From Methanobacterium subterraneum (GTDB taxonomy: Archaea > Methanobacteriota > Methanobacteria > Methanobacteriales > Methanobacteriaceae): a stretch of 64,000 nt of DNA. Location: assembly GCF_002813695.1 (NCBI RefSeq), contig NZ_CP017768.1:2040501-2104500 (forward strand), written 5' to 3'. Below, one piece after another: positions 46,054-62,052 of the stretch (position 1 is its first letter; each line of letters starts with the position of its first letter). The notes under the pieces are model-generated. The model saw only the letters and a list, made by a program, of their open reading frames with translations, did not search any database and was not told the origin of the DNA. Both the position numbers and the translations under genes were made by a program.

Positions 46054-46740
46054 TCAACCTTTTAATATTTCAAGAAATCCATCCCTATCCTTAAGGTTCT
46101 CCAGTACAAAATCCGCTCTGGCTCTTTCCAGCTCATGACTGGAATATCTGCCTGTGGCCACGGCTATGGTTTTAATATTGAATGGTCTGGCTGCTTCCAC
46201 ATCACGGGGAGTATCCCCGATAATAAATACCTGATCACCCTGATATCCATGTAATTTTCTGGCACGTTCCAGTGCCTTTTCCACCAGACAGGGCCTTTGT
46301 GCACTGTCACTACCAAAACCTCCAAAGGAAAAGAAGCCGTCAAGACCAGCTTTGCCTAGTTTAGCATAGGCAATTGGTTCCAGATTACCGGTGGTGAGGC
46401 CCATCAGGACATCTTCATTTTTTAATTCCTTTAAAAGATTATTTACGCCACCCAATGCTTGAACATTCTCCCGGTGTACATTTGCAATGTAGTATTGAGT
46501 CATGTAGTCCAAACAGTCCTGGAAGTTCTCTTTGATGGTTTCTTCTGGCACCTGTCCCATTGTAAGGACTTCCATCAGTATTTGAGGGTCAGTTTTCCCA
46601 GCGTAGTTTATGCCACTGATATCCTCTTTCATCCCGTAGTACTTGTTTACGGCGTGGACAAAGGCCTGATAGTGGCAGCGTGCCCCTCGAACCAAGGTCC
46701 CGTCAATATCAAAAAGGGTTAATATTCCATTGTAATCCAT
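46054..46740 (-). CDS. HAD-superfamily phosphatase (phosphoglycolate phosphatase-like)
   Basis: The 228-residue protein has the HAD catalytic motif FDIDGTLV with nucleophile Asp11 and acid/base Asp13, motif II TTGN, and motif IV GDTPRDVEAA. An all-helical cap lies between, as in subfamily IA. It could dephosphorylate phosphoglycolate or another small phosphate ester; the substrate cannot be set from sequence. AAGGTGATGTAA precedes the ATG. It stands upstream of, and unrelated to, the ABC remnant. Confidence 0.85.
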   Translation of the reverse strand: MDYNGILTLFDIDGTLVRGARCHYQAFVHAVNKYYGMKEDISGINYAGKTDPQILMEVLTMGQVPEETIKENFQDCLDYMTQYYIANVHRENVQALGGVNNLLKELKNEDVLMGLTTGNLEPIAYAKLGKAGLDGFFSFGGFGSDSAQRPCLVEKALERARKLHGYQGDQVFIIGDTPRDVEAARPFNIKTIAVATGRYSSHELERARADFVLENLKDRDGFLEILKG

Positions 46741-46882
46741 TTACATCACCTTATTTTAGAGAATTATCATTTCCTACTTAAAAAAAATCAATATGAAGGA
46801 TAATCAAAGGATAAACAATATTTAAATGATTAATAGACATTTAATCCTTAGAAGATCATCTAATTTTTAGTGTTAATTTTCA

Positions 46883-48175
46883 TTAACTGCGCGATATGAG
46901 GTCTTCTGCAGCGCTTTCAGCAATTTCCATCACTTCAACCTCGTCAAGGGCTAAAACTTCCCTTTCACGCATCAGGATCTCCCCATTGCATATAACTGTG
47001 CTCACATCTGCCCCCTCGGCAGAGTAGACCATGTGGGAAATTGGATTTCGGTAAGGAGTTAAGTGGGGTGCTTTCATGTCCACTAAAGTCATGTCCGCTT
47101 TTTTCCCAACTTCAATGCTTCCTATCTCGTTTTCCATGCCCAGGGCAGTGGCACCATTGATGGTGGCCATTTCCAGCACCTGAGGTGCAGGTAAAAGTGT
47201 GGGATCGAACTTGTTAACTTTTTGAAGGAAACTGGACATTTTCATCTCCTGGAACAGGTCCAGATTGTTGTTAGATGCAGCTCCATCAGTTCCCAGAGAT
47301 ACACAGACATCTTTAGCCAGTAAATCTGAAACTGGTGATATTCCCGACGCTAATTTCATATTACTCAATGGATTATGAGACAATTTAACATTATTATCCT
47401 TAATTAAAGCTATTTCAGCTCCAGAAATCCACACTGAATGAGCTGCTATGACATCCGGTCCTAAAAATTTAAGATCCTCCAAATACTCGAAGGGTCTCTT
47501 CATCCTATCGTTTAAACTGTCTTCCACTTCTTTTTTAGTTTCTGAAACATGGATGTGAATTCTGAGTCCTTTTTCATCGGCTTTCTTACGAACCCAATTC
47601 AATAGTTCTGGGGAACAAGTGTAAGGTGTGTGGGGTCCTAATGCCACTTGTATCCTGCCGTCGGCTGTGTTATGGCATTTTTCTATGATGCGGAGAGTTT
47701 CTTTATATTCTGCCTTTCTCTTTTCATCATCGAATAGATCGATCATTCCATGGCAGATGAGGGCTCTGATTCCAGATTTGTCCAGGGCACGGGCCACGTC
47801 ATCCATGAAGAAGTACATGTCATTGCAGGTGGTGGTTCCGGATTTGATCATCTCCAGTGTTGATAACAAAGCTCCGGCGTAGCAGTGTTCCCCTTCCAGG
47901 TGCGCTTCCACTGGCCAAATATGGTCATTCAACCATACATCCAGAGGCAAATCATCGGCTAATCCCCTCATTAAACTCATGGAAAGGTGGGTGTGGGTGT
48001 TAACCAAGCCCGGGATGAGAAACTTTCCTTCGCCATTAATGATTTCATCTGCACCATTACTGGATTTATCAGAGGTTATATCAACAATTTTATCGTCTTC
48101 TATCAGTACTGATCCTTTCATAACTTCAGGGGCGAGGATCCTTGTGTTTTTTATGAGTATAGTCTGGGTTTCCAT
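46883..48175 (-). CDS. dadD: 5'-deoxyadenosine deaminase / SAH-MTA deaminase
   Basis: This 430-residue amidohydrolase has metal His61 and His63 (NTHTHLSMS), IHIHVSE, AAHSVW and the catalytic SLGTDGAASNNN. In methanogens the family deaminates 5'-deoxyadenosine, S-adenosylhomocysteine and related by-products of radical-SAM and methyl-transfer enzymes, allowing their salvage. The NHXX-LPLDVWLNDHIWP segment is typical of this group. AGGTGGTCCC precedes the ATG. It is divergent from hisG over 180 bases. Confidence 0.88.
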   Translation of the reverse strand: METQTILIKNTRILAPEVMKGSVLIEDDKIVDITSDKSSNGADEIINGEGKFLIPGLVNTHTHLSMSLMRGLADDLPLDVWLNDHIWPVEAHLEGEHCYAGALLSTLEMIKSGTTTCNDMYFFMDDVARALDKSGIRALICHGMIDLFDDEKRKAEYKETLRIIEKCHNTADGRIQVALGPHTPYTCSPELLNWVRKKADEKGLRIHIHVSETKKEVEDSLNDRMKRPFEYLEDLKFLGPDVIAAHSVWISGAEIALIKDNNVKLSHNPLSNMKLASGISPVSDLLAKDVCVSLGTDGAASNNNLDLFQEMKMSSFLQKVNKFDPTLLPAPQVLEMATINGATALGMENEIGSIEVGKKADMTLVDMKAPHLTPYRNPISHMVYSAEGADVSTVICNGEILMREREVLALDEVEVMEIAESAAEDLISRS

Positions 48176-48293
48176 GGGACCACCTATCTATATAAGATTG
48201 AGGAAAATAACATAAATATCTACAGTATACAGTATGGTGAAATTTACCTGTACCCGGTACTGTATTACCCGGTTTCAATCATTTTTACTAGAT

Positions 48294-48338
<45 letters not shown>

Positions 48339-48356
48339 GCGAGGAGGATTTTTTAG

Positions 48357-49217
<861 letters not shown>

Positions 49218-49346
49218 ATAATATAGGCTGAAATCCTGTGACTAAAAATAGACTATAATTGGTGTTGGATTGGATATAGTAATTCTAAAGGATATATATT
49301 GACATATAAATAATTTTTAGCATATGAAAAGATATAAGGGGATTGT

Positions 49347-50120
49347 ATGAAACTTTTAAGATTTAAAAAGGATGCTGTGGAGAAAACAGGGGTGGTTATC
49401 AATGGAGGGCTGGTGGAAATATACCATTCCCTACTGGAAGCTTCCCGATCACCCTTTGATGATCTGGAAAGGAAAGAATTTTACCCCCTGGATGAGGTTA
49501 ATTTCCTCCCACCGGTTGAACCCGGTAAAGTGGTTTGTGTGGGTTTGAATTACCGGGACCATGCGGAAGAATTGAACATGGAACTTCCTGAGGAACCCAT
49601 ACTCTTTCTAAAACCAAACACCACGGTAATTGGCCATGAAGATAGCATTATCTACCCCCTTCAATCCCATCAGGTGGATTACGAAGCTGAACTGGCAACG
49701 GTAATGGGGAAAGAGGCCCGTTTTGTTAATAAAGAGGATGCTATGAACTATGTTGCGGGTTATACTGTTTTAAATGATGTAACTGCCCGTGACCTCCAGC
49801 AAAAAGATGGGCAGTGGACTCGTGCCAAGAGTTTTGATACCTTCTGTCCATTGGGACCGTGGATAGAAACGGATATGGACCCTTCAAATCAGAATATCTC
49901 CTTAAAATTAAATGGAGATGTTAAACAGGATTCCACTACTGGAAACATGATTTTCCCGGTGGAAGAGTTGGTGGAATACATATCCCATATAATGACCCTT
50001 AATCCAGGGGATGTCATTGCCACTGGAACACCTCCCGGTGTGGGTGCCATGCAAGTGGGGGACGTGGTTGAGGTGACTGTAGAAGGTGTTGGAACACTTA
50101 TAAACCGAGTTAAACCTTAA
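49347..50120 (+). CDS. Fumarylacetoacetate hydrolase family protein
   Basis: The 257-residue protein has an N-terminal small domain (1-50) and the FAH barrel: VCVGLNYRDHAEE, the metal-binding DYEAELATVMG, DVTARDLQ, SFDTFCPLGPW and GDVIATGTPPGVG. Family members cleave or decarboxylate beta-keto or acylpyruvate substrates (for example oxaloacetate decarboxylation, hydroxy-hepta-diene-dioate isomerisation). The substrate here is unknown. ATAAGGGGATT precedes the ATG. It lies 130 bases after hisG in the same direction but is functionally unconnected. Confidence 0.88.
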   Translation: MKLLRFKKDAVEKTGVVINGGLVEIYHSLLEASRSPFDDLERKEFYPLDEVNFLPPVEPGKVVCVGLNYRDHAEELNMELPEEPILFLKPNTTVIGHEDSIIYPLQSHQVDYEAELATVMGKEARFVNKEDAMNYVAGYTVLNDVTARDLQQKDGQWTRAKSFDTFCPLGPWIETDMDPSNQNISLKLNGDVKQDSTTGNMIFPVEELVEYISHIMTLNPGDVIATGTPPGVGAMQVGDVVEVTVEGVGTLINRVKP

Positions 50121-50244
50121 AATCTTAAAATGAATTCAAATCTTGCTAAAATTATACGGATAACTTTAAAATTGAGGAAAACATTTACATGCGAATAATG
50201 ATAAAATCAAATTTTCAGAATTCTCTTTATGTAATTAAATGAAT

Positions 50245-51171
50245 TTAAGCATGCCAAGCCCTCATAACCATGTTCTGACTTTTTTTAAGGTGTTCTCCCT
50301 CAAAGTCTTCCAGTAACATTCGAACCACACTTTTCTCTATCCTGAAATCTTCCCCTAAGAGGAAATCCACCAGATCATGGTAACATGTGTTAACCTCCAG
50401 GAGAACTTCCCCCTGACCATGAATTTCACGGAATAACCTTAAAATTTCTTTTAAAATCTGATCTTGGCGAGGATGGGGTTTCACTGCCCCCCATAAATGT
50501 AGAAATACACTAGGATAAAATGTGAGGAAACCCACTGGTTCATCCTTATGCAGGGCTATGAGGATATCTCCACCACATCTACTGGCTAAATTAAGGTCTT
50601 TAAGATAGCTGACTCCCCCTAATTCTTGCCGGGTCCACTTGTCAATCTTTTCCAATACAGTTTCCTTCCTATTATCCAGTGTGGGTTGGAAAAGTTCCAC
50701 CCTAAGATTATCATCATCCTGATTAATTCCATCTCCAAGGTTGGCTTTCTTTTCTGGACCTGATAATTTCTCTGGGACTTTCAGTATCAAAGAGGGATAG
50801 GCAGAATTGAATCCCAGTTTATGGTAAAGACCAATATTATTCCCTGCTTCCGGACGCACCTCCAAACCCACCACCTTACAGTGCCTCTGGAGGTAATCTA
50901 AACTACGCTGAATTAATTTTTTACCACGACCCTGTCCCTGTAATGATGGATGGATCCCCAGTGGTCCCAGGTAGCCCTCTTCCCCCATGGTTTTGGAAAA
51001 TGAGTAGCCAACCAGTTCTTGGCCATCCATCAACACGAAACAGCCTTCTTCATCCCCTTCTCGGAGCCCCTGGAGATTCTGGAGACTTCGTGGTTCTTCG
51101 CGTTGGAAGGCCATCTGGTCGAGTTCTATGATGGTTTCCAGATGTTCCTCTTCCATCAGGATTATCTGCAA
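50245..51171 (-). CDS. Double GNAT-domain acetyltransferase-like protein
   Basis: The 308 residues hold a complete N-terminal GNAT domain with the acetyl-CoA loop LQGQGRGKKLIQ (about 96-107) and RPEAGNNIGLYHKLGF. The C-terminal half (about 160-300) resembles a second GNAT fold but lacks a clear Q/R-x-x-G-x-G/A motif. It may therefore only bind substrate. Candidate substrates are small amines or protein N-termini; nothing decides it. It lies just 62 bases beyond the leuS stop, same strand. Confidence 0.75.
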   Translation of the reverse strand: MQIILMEEEHLETIIELDQMAFQREEPRSLQNLQGLREGDEEGCFVLMDGQELVGYSFSKTMGEEGYLGPLGIHPSLQGQGRGKKLIQRSLDYLQRHCKVVGLEVRPEAGNNIGLYHKLGFNSAYPSLILKVPEKLSGPEKKANLGDGINQDDDNLRVELFQPTLDNRKETVLEKIDKWTRQELGGVSYLKDLNLASRCGGDILIALHKDEPVGFLTFYPSVFLHLWGAVKPHPRQDQILKEILRLFREIHGQGEVLLEVNTCYHDLVDFLLGEDFRIEKSVVRMLLEDFEGEHLKKSQNMVMRAWHA

Positions 51172-51233
51172 TTAATCACTCCGCAAATTGCACTGGCCCC
51201 TTACTTGCTATTCCGATTTAGGTGTCCAGTTTT

Positions 51234-54089
<2,856 letters not shown>

Positions 54090-54191
54090 TAAATCACCGC
54101 CATGATAATATTTTAATTTGGTAAAAACTAATTTATGATTAATTAACATTAATTTCAATTAATAATAGATTATAAACCAATAATCAAAGTT

Positions 54192-54518
54192 TTAATGCTT
54201 TTCAAGTGAGTTGTCCAGCCAGTCCAAGTAGTTCTCTGAACCCCTTTTGATCTGGATTTCCAGTGCACATGGTGTCTGGTAACTGTGGATTTCTCCAACC
54301 CTATCTATAACTTTATCCACTAATTCTGAACGGGTCTTCACCAGGAGGATGGATTCAACATCTTCCTCCAAACTCCCCTCCCACCAGTAAATGGATTCCA
54401 TACCAGATATTATATTGGCACAGGCCACTAGTCGTTCATTTAAAAGAGTTTTAGCTATTTTTTTAGACTCTTCAACTCCGGAAGCTGTGATATAAACCAT
54501 TGAATACACTTTAAACAT
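54192..54518 (-). CDS. cutA: CutA-type divalent-cation tolerance protein
   Basis: The 108-residue protein of the CutA family forms very stable trimers with a ferredoxin-like fold. ACANIISGMESIYWWEG, ILLVKTRSEL and IHSYQTPCALEI are the family blocks. The role in copper or divalent metal tolerance comes from bacteria and is uncertain in archaea. The start may be ATG 54518, or the later ATG at MVYITASG, since no strong ribosome binding site decides it. It lies 100 bases upstream of leuS on the same strand. Confidence 0.9.
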   Translation of the reverse strand: MFKVYSMVYITASGVEESKKIAKTLLNERLVACANIISGMESIYWWEGSLEEDVESILLVKTRSELVDKVIDRVGEIHSYQTPCALEIQIKRGSENYLDWLDNSLEKH

Positions 54519-54620
54519 CTCGAACTACTCGGTTATAGGATGAATTATTTTATTATCCCCATATTATTTGATCTACTATGAACTATCTCAATCAGGAAGT
54601 AATAATTCAACACCACTGAA

Positions 54621-55430
54621 TTATCTAATTATGGGAGGTATGGGAGGCATTATTGTTTTGTGTTCAGCAGCCAGCATCATCACCTTAACCCTTACCACTT
54701 CATCCAGTTTTATCTGCAATTTGTGGGCTGTTTCATCCTCTTTCATCCCGTGTTCAGTCATCAAGTACAGGATTTTATCTAAAAGATCGTATTTGATTCC
54801 CAGATCTTCCTCATCAGTTTGTCCCGGCCATAAACCGGCAGTGGGATCCTTGTGGATTATATCCTCATTGACATCAAGATAACTTGCCAACCTGCGGACA
54901 TCTGTTTTGTATAAACCCCCTATAGGGAGTATATCAACCCCACCATCACCATACTTAGTGAAATAGCCAACCAGGAGTTCAGTTCTATTACCAGTACCCA
55001 CTACCAGACGATTTAGAGCATTAGCATGATAATAGAGTACTACCATTCGCATTCGTGCCTTAAGATTCGCTCCGGCAAGTTTATAGTTTTCATCATTTTC
55101 AGAACGGCTGCAAACATCTTGAACTGGTTCAATGAGAGGATCTATAGGTATGATTTTGTGTTTTATTCCTGTTTCCTCTGCCAACTTCACTGCATCATCC
55201 ACGTCTTCTTGACTAGTGGTCTGGCTGGGCATGATGAGGCCCAAAATTTTATCCTTGTTCACCACTTGGGCACATAGTTTGGCAGTGGTGGATGAATCTA
55301 ATCCACCACTGAGACCTATAACCAGACCTTGCGTGTTGGATTCGATCAATGAACTTTCAATAAAGCTTGATATCTCTCTTGATGCCCTTTCCACATCTAA
55401 TACTGGTAATATCCCATTATAATCGCCCAT
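54621..55430 (-). CDS. nadE: NAD(+) synthase, ammonia-dependent
   Basis: It makes NAD from nicotinic acid adenine dinucleotide, ATP and ammonia. The PP-loop ATPase motif [13 protein letters not shown] and [16 protein letters not shown] are clear. [19 protein letters not shown] and [10 protein letters not shown] complete the family. At 269 residues from ATG 55430 (AGGGTGTAT upstream) there is no glutaminase domain, so free ammonia is the nitrogen donor. An in-frame GTG at 55439 overlaps the ribosome binding site. Confidence 0.94.
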   Translation of the reverse strand: MGDYNGILPVLDVERASREISSFIESSLIESNTQGLVIGLSGGLDSSTTAKLCAQVVNKDKILGLIMPSQTTSQEDVDDAVKLAEETGIKHKIIPIDPLIEPVQDVCSRSENDENYKLAGANLKARMRMVVLYYHANALNRLVVGTGNRTELLVGYFTKYGDGGVDILPIGGLYKTDVRRLASYLDVNEDIIHKDPTAGLWPGQTDEEDLGIKYDLLDKILYLMTEHGMKEDETAHKLQIKLDEVVRVKVMMLAAEHKTIMPPIPPIIR

Positions 55431-55439
55431 ATTATACAC

Positions 55440-56755
<1,316 letters not shown>

Positions 56756-56817
56756 AACCTCTTTTTCCAATTTCATTCTCTTTTATTTTTAACGCTATTT
56801 TTAGATAATCTCTATTA

Positions 56818-56859
56818 TTTAGTCGATAGTTCCATATTTTTAGTCGATAGTTCCATATT
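56818..56859. repeat. Perfect 21-bp tandem repeat between Get3-like and tetR 3' ends
   Basis: TTTAGTCGATAGTTCCATATT is present twice without a gap. The complement core TGGAACTATC also occurs twice upstream of endonuclease V (14996-15041). It lies between two convergent stops, so a promoter role is unlikely here. Confidence 0.6.
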
Positions 56860-56892
56860 TGAAAGAAGAATTTGGTTAAGATAGTTTCACAC

Positions 56893-57450
56893 TTAAGAGA
56901 AGAGTTTCAGTACGTTTTTTATAAATCCTTCCAGAGCCTGGTTATAGTTAAACCAATCCTTTTCATAATGTTTGGTCTGGCTGATCATGAAGGTGTAAGA
57001 ATAGAGGGAAAGGGCCATTGCATTATAGTCCACGTCCCGTCCAGGAAGGTTTTCTTCCAAGTATTTACTCATATATTTCACAAATTCAGCCAGCATGGGA
57101 TCAGTGCTACCACTTTTTTGAGTGTTGGAAAGAGAAATGAATTCATAGTGATCCTCGGCTATTCTGGCCATGTCGGTGATTAAGGTTCTTAAAAAAACAT
57201 CAGGATCAGTGGAAACATTGGTAGCCAGGGCTTCATCCACATCTTCTTTAACTTTCACTATGTTCTGATTCAAAACCTTGTTAAAAAGATTTTGTTTTGT
57301 TTTAAACTTTCTGAACAAAGTTAATTCACTGAAACCTGCCTTTTGAGCTATAAATCTAGTTGTAGCACCTTTATATCCTTTTTCAGCAAATATTTCCAAA
57401 GCTGCGTCTAAAAATTTCTGTTCCGTTTTATCAACCATGTTTACATGCAA
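56893..57450 (-). CDS. TetR/AcrR family transcriptional regulator
   Basis: The 185-residue protein has an N-terminal TetR DNA-binding domain: [38 protein letters not shown]. The C-terminal ligand/dimer domain is unlike any I can name. ATG 57450 or the ATG four codons later could be the start. A near-palindromic ACCTT-ATA-AAGGT over a TATA-like box 60-70 bases upstream suggests self-repression. Its 3' end faces the Get3-like gene; targets unknown. Confidence 0.9.
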   Translation of the reverse strand: MHVNMVDKTEQKFLDAALEIFAEKGYKGATTRFIAQKAGFSELTLFRKFKTKQNLFNKVLNQNIVKVKEDVDEALATNVSTDPDVFLRTLITDMARIAEDHYEFISLSNTQKSGSTDPMLAEFVKYMSKYLEENLPGRDVDYNAMALSLYSYTFMISQTKHYEKDWFNYNQALEGFIKNVLKLFS

Positions 57451-57507
57451 CCATTAATCCATATCCATAGATTTCTAAACCAGAGGTTTTAAAAAATAAT
57501 TTCCAGG

Positions 57508-57526
57508 GTCACCTTATAAAGGTTAA
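57508..57526 (-). promoter_or_regulatory. Candidate TetR operator overlapping a TATA-like box
   Basis: ACCTT-ATA-AAGGT (57511-57523) has perfect 5-base arms, and TTATAA in its centre resembles an archaeal TATA box. It lies about 60 bases upstream of the tetR start, where binding would block its own promoter. Confidence 0.45.
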
Positions 57527-57722
57527 CCATCAAAAACCCGGCGATCGATAGATGATATTTTAGATTATTAAATATTAGAGTTTCTGGACTAAATAAGAGT
57601 CAGTTATCTATGTTTTTCAGATAATTAAAGTTTATTGTCAATAATTACCAAATAAATTTTGTAGTATATAATATGGAATTGGGTTCTAAGCTTAGTTAAT
57701 TTATAAGATAATATGATTTATT

Positions 57723-58310
57723 CTAAGAAACAACACCATTAACCGCCATATATGATAAATCAGCTGCCTTATTAAGACATTGCTGTATATAATTATCGTC
57801 ATCTGTTTCCAACCATGATTCCCATGCATTCTCGCTCATTTGGTCACAGGAAGATAATTCACTATCCCATTTGCCTGTTTTATCCGTAAGGTGGGGTTCC
57901 AGGAGTATTGCTTGTAGCTCACAGCTAGTGTGATCATATCCCGAATTACCCCCAGAATGTGGTGGGCATACACTATCAGAGATATAATGAGTTGCCACAC
58001 CAAAACAGTAGCTGGCCGGTTTATAATTTCCATTCTGATAATAATCCCTACCTTTTTGAAGCCAGTAGTTGGCTTTTTCTTCACTGGCCGGGTAGTGATG
58101 ATACTGGAAGTCAAAAAACTTATAATCAGGATCATCAGCCCCATCCAACATTTCTGAAAGATCCAGCTTGTCCTGAGCATCAGCAGGGAGCGAGTAATAA
58201 ACTTCCTCAACAATGGCATAATGATTAGGAGCCGCCCAGGCAGATACGGGATGGGGTATTGCCAGGACAATAACAAATGTAACAAAAATCATTATCAGGG
58301 TTCTTTTCAT
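57723..58310 (-). CDS. Exported zinc-dependent phospholipase C / S1-P1 nuclease-like protein
   Basis: The 195-residue precursor has a signal peptide (1-24) whose likely cleavage (VSA-W) leaves an N-terminal Trp, as in bacterial zinc phospholipase C, where that Trp binds zinc. Further zinc ligands match the family: His in APNHYAIVEE, Asp near DGADDPDY, YHHYP and ATHYISDSVCPPHSGG. The fold should be all-helical with three zincs. In an archaeon with ether lipids the substrate could be a phosphodiester head group or nucleic acid; unknown. CGAGGAACC precedes the ATG. Confidence 0.75.
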   Translation of the reverse strand: MKRTLIMIFVTFVIVLAIPHPVSAWAAPNHYAIVEEVYYSLPADAQDKLDLSEMLDGADDPDYKFFDFQYHHYPASEEKANYWLQKGRDYYQNGNYKPASYCFGVATHYISDSVCPPHSGGNSGYDHTSCELQAILLEPHLTDKTGKWDSELSSCDQMSENAWESWLETDDDNYIQQCLNKAADLSYMAVNGVVS

Positions 58311-58523
58311 GGTTCCTCGAACTTAGGGTAAATCTAGAAAATCAGTTAGTCGGTCTAATGAAAATGTGTAGTAAGTACCCATATTTAAACATACGCAACA
58401 AAAAGTCATTGGAGAATTAGATTGCAAAATTTAGATTCCATGGATTTAATGTACTTTGAAAAACTAAATTAAATTATTAAACTGGATAAAATAGTATTAA
58501 TGATCCAATCCCGGTGATATCCA

Positions 58524-59237
58524 ATGCATGGAAAATCATGTCCCATTGATTTGAAACAAATACCCCCTTGGAAGCGGTATTTAAGAGGTTTTCTAAGGAT
58601 AATCATCCTGATTAACGCAGTGTACCATGTCGTCTTGGGTGAGGTTTTCTTTGGATTTTTAGCCCTATTAGCCCTTACAATCCTTCTTGTTCCCCGATTT
58701 TTTACAAAAAACAAGATATGTGTCGTTCCAGTGGATATAGAAATACTTTTTTTAATCGTGGTCTTTTTTGAGTTAATAGTGGCCGATGCCTATAGTTTTT
58801 ACAGCAGAGTGCCTTACTATGATAAGTTCATGCACCTACTGGTCTCTTTTATTGTGGGCCTGGTGGGAATGGTGATCATTTACACATTCTACGCCCTTGG
58901 AAAACTTCAAGCCAGTACTGGGGTGATGTTTGCCCTTATTGTTTTAATAACCATGGGCCTGGGTGCTGGTCTGGAAATGGCAGAATATTTCTACGATCAA
59001 ATCCTATATCCCTTAATTGGCCCTTACCTACCCACTGGACTCACCCAGGGGTCCATGGTGGCATCACCCCTGGCAGACACCATGGAAGATTTATTTGTGG
59101 ATACATTGGGAGGTATACTGGGGGCGGCAATAGGGATAATTTTGATTAAAAGAGAAGAGAAAAGGGGAAGAGAACTGGAAATACTGGATGAACTGGAAGT
59201 ACTGGCCGGGGGAAATAGTGAAGATGACTTGGAATAA
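58524..59237 (+). CDS. DUF2238 / YjdF-like integral membrane protein
   Basis: The 237 residues contain about six hydrophobic helices. The family-like features are YYDKFMHLLVSF after helix three, GAGLEMAEYFYDQ and the DTMEDLFVDTLGGILGA segment, all with conserved Asp/Glu/His inside or next to the membrane. A charged Glu-rich tail follows. Function of the family is unknown. The next gene begins 2 bases after its stop, so the two are translated together. Confidence 0.75.
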   Translation: MHGKSCPIDLKQIPPWKRYLRGFLRIIILINAVYHVVLGEVFFGFLALLALTILLVPRFFTKNKICVVPVDIEILFLIVVFFELIVADAYSFYSRVPYYDKFMHLLVSFIVGLVGMVIIYTFYALGKLQASTGVMFALIVLITMGLGAGLEMAEYFYDQILYPLIGPYLPTGLTQGSMVASPLADTMEDLFVDTLGGILGAAIGIILIKREEKRGRELEILDELEVLAGGNSEDDLE

Positions 59238-59239
59238 TC

Positions 59240-59473
59240 ATGGATCCATCCTCTGGCATTAAATTAAATGGTTGTGGTAACATAGATTATAAACGAATCC
59301 GTAATATTTCCGTGGCTTTTTTAGTATTTCTAATTATTTTAGTGAGTTTCAGCTTTTTAGCTGGATTACTAGGTGAAACCTCATCCACAGGACCTATTAA
59401 AATATTTTCATGGGTTATTGGTTCGATAATTGCCTTTAAGATATTTGAAATCATGGGGGATAAAAAAAAATAG
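59240..59473 (+). CDS. Small two-helix membrane protein, unknown
   Basis: The 77-residue protein has two predicted membrane helices (about 26-45 and 53-70) and a Lys-rich end. It starts 2 bases after the YjdF-like gene, which suggests coupled translation and a shared membrane role. I do not recognise the family. Confidence 0.65.
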   Translation: MDPSSGIKLNGCGNIDYKRIRNISVAFLVFLIILVSFSFLAGLLGETSSTGPIKIFSWVIGSIIAFKIFEIMGDKKK

Positions 59474-59628
59474 TTCTCTTAAAAAATAGGTTTTTTTAAA
59501 TAGAACCTTAGTTTCCTCAAATAGAAGAAGTTTATCTAAAAAAAGGTTTTTGAATGGAAAAAATCTTGAAAATGCCCTAAATGAAAAAATGACCTAAAAA
59601 GATATAATTATTTTTTTGGTGATTCAAA

Positions 59629-59994
59629 ATGCTTATAAAATCTCTTAAAAAATGCGAATACTTCCAAGTATCCGATGAAACTGTTCTGTGTGAGCTTCTG
59701 CACCCTGTAAATGAAAATATAGAAATGGGTTGCAGTGTGGCCCATGCCATCATCGAACCCGGCCAGGCATCTTTACCCCACAAATTAAAAAGTTCAGTGG
59801 AAATTTACTTCATAATAGAAGGTGAAGGCATAATGCACATTGACACTGAATCAAGAGATGTTAAACCAGGTGATGCTATCTACATACCTCCAGGATCATC
59901 CCAGTGGATAGAAAACACAACCAAGAACAATTTAAAGTTTTTGTGTGTGGTAACACCACCCTGGCGGGAAGAAGATGAGGAACTGTGCGATTAA
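59629..59994 (+). CDS. Small cupin-domain protein
   Basis: The single-domain cupin of 121 residues has motif one, PHKLKSSVEIYFIIEGEG, and motif two, PGDAIYIPPGSSQWIEN. The usual metal ligands are partly changed: His in PHK and Glu in VEIYF are present, while the second-motif His is replaced by Gln in SSQWI. Metal binding is therefore uncertain. The function may be a sugar or small-molecule isomerase, or only binding. GGTGATTC precedes the ATG. Confidence 0.8.
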   Translation: MLIKSLKKCEYFQVSDETVLCELLHPVNENIEMGCSVAHAIIEPGQASLPHKLKSSVEIYFIIEGEGIMHIDTESRDVKPGDAIYIPPGSSQWIENTTKNNLKFLCVVTPPWREEDEELCD

Positions 59995-60071
59995 AGGATT
60001 ATCCAGCTGTTGTTTAAAAACTGTATGATTAGATGTCCATTATTAAGAAACTAGTAAATGACAAGAACTAA

Positions 60072-60695
60072 CTAGTAAATGACCATCACACACAGATAAC
60101 TGAACTCCTTACCCGCTATTTCCTTTAAAGTCCCCTTAAACAGTCTTTCATCAGGGTAACTGAGCCTTTCACACACTGCTACTTTTCTTTCCAGGTGAAT
60201 TCCATTTTCAAGGAGGAACTGTGCCAGTTTCTCCACCCTGAAGTCTGGTAAAACAATGGTGGGCTTCCCGTTATCCAAATAATCCAATATTACTTGGGAG
60301 TTTCCTTTCCCATGGAGGGTGAGGAGGTTGGCCTGATCCCATGGGAGTTGTAGCCGGGCTGCAGCCAGTTGCAGGGAGCTGATACCCGGAATAACCTCAA
60401 TGTCCAGATCATCCCGTAGATTAAGAATAGGTTTCAGGACCCCTGAAAATCCAGGGTCACCGGTGGATAGAATGGCCACATCTTTACCTTCATCCACCAG
60501 GGAAATTGACTTTTTCATCATTTCATCCATATTCCGTGCCCTTAATACCAATGTATCCCCCACAAATCCGGGGAATAAATCCAGAGCCCTCTGACTCCCT
60601 ACCAGCACATCAACAGATTCCACAGCATCTATAGCTGCTTTGGTTAAATAGTCACTTGATCCAGGTCCGGTTCCCACCAGGTAAAGTTTTGACAT
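60072..60695 (-). CDS. cbiE: Cobalt-precorrin-7 (C5)-methyltransferase
   Basis: It transfers a methyl group from SAM to C5 of cobalt-precorrin-7 in the anaerobic B12 pathway, needed for the corrinoids of methanogenesis. The 207-residue tetrapyrrole methylase has [12 protein letters not shown] at the N-terminus, [10 protein letters not shown] and the [13 protein letters not shown] loop. It is the CbiE half only; the CbiT decarboxylating partner is separate and not in view. AGGAGC lies before the ATG. Confidence 0.93.
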   Translation of the reverse strand: MSKLYLVGTGPGSSDYLTKAAIDAVESVDVLVGSQRALDLFPGFVGDTLVLRARNMDEMMKKSISLVDEGKDVAILSTGDPGFSGVLKPILNLRDDLDIEVIPGISSLQLAAARLQLPWDQANLLTLHGKGNSQVILDYLDNGKPTIVLPDFRVEKLAQFLLENGIHLERKVAVCERLSYPDERLFKGTLKEIAGKEFSYLCVMVIY

Positions 60696-60864
60696 CTATA
60701 ATTGCTCCTGTTCTCAATATTAACTGCATAATGATGATATAATACTAATTTTAATATGTTTAGTTTAGTGTTTGAATTTCTAGATATAACTAACATTTCA
60801 TTTGTTGATCTTCCCCTAAAATCTTTAATAACCTGGTAGGTAAAAAGACTAGTAGTGATTTATT

Positions 60865-62052
<1,188 letters not shown>

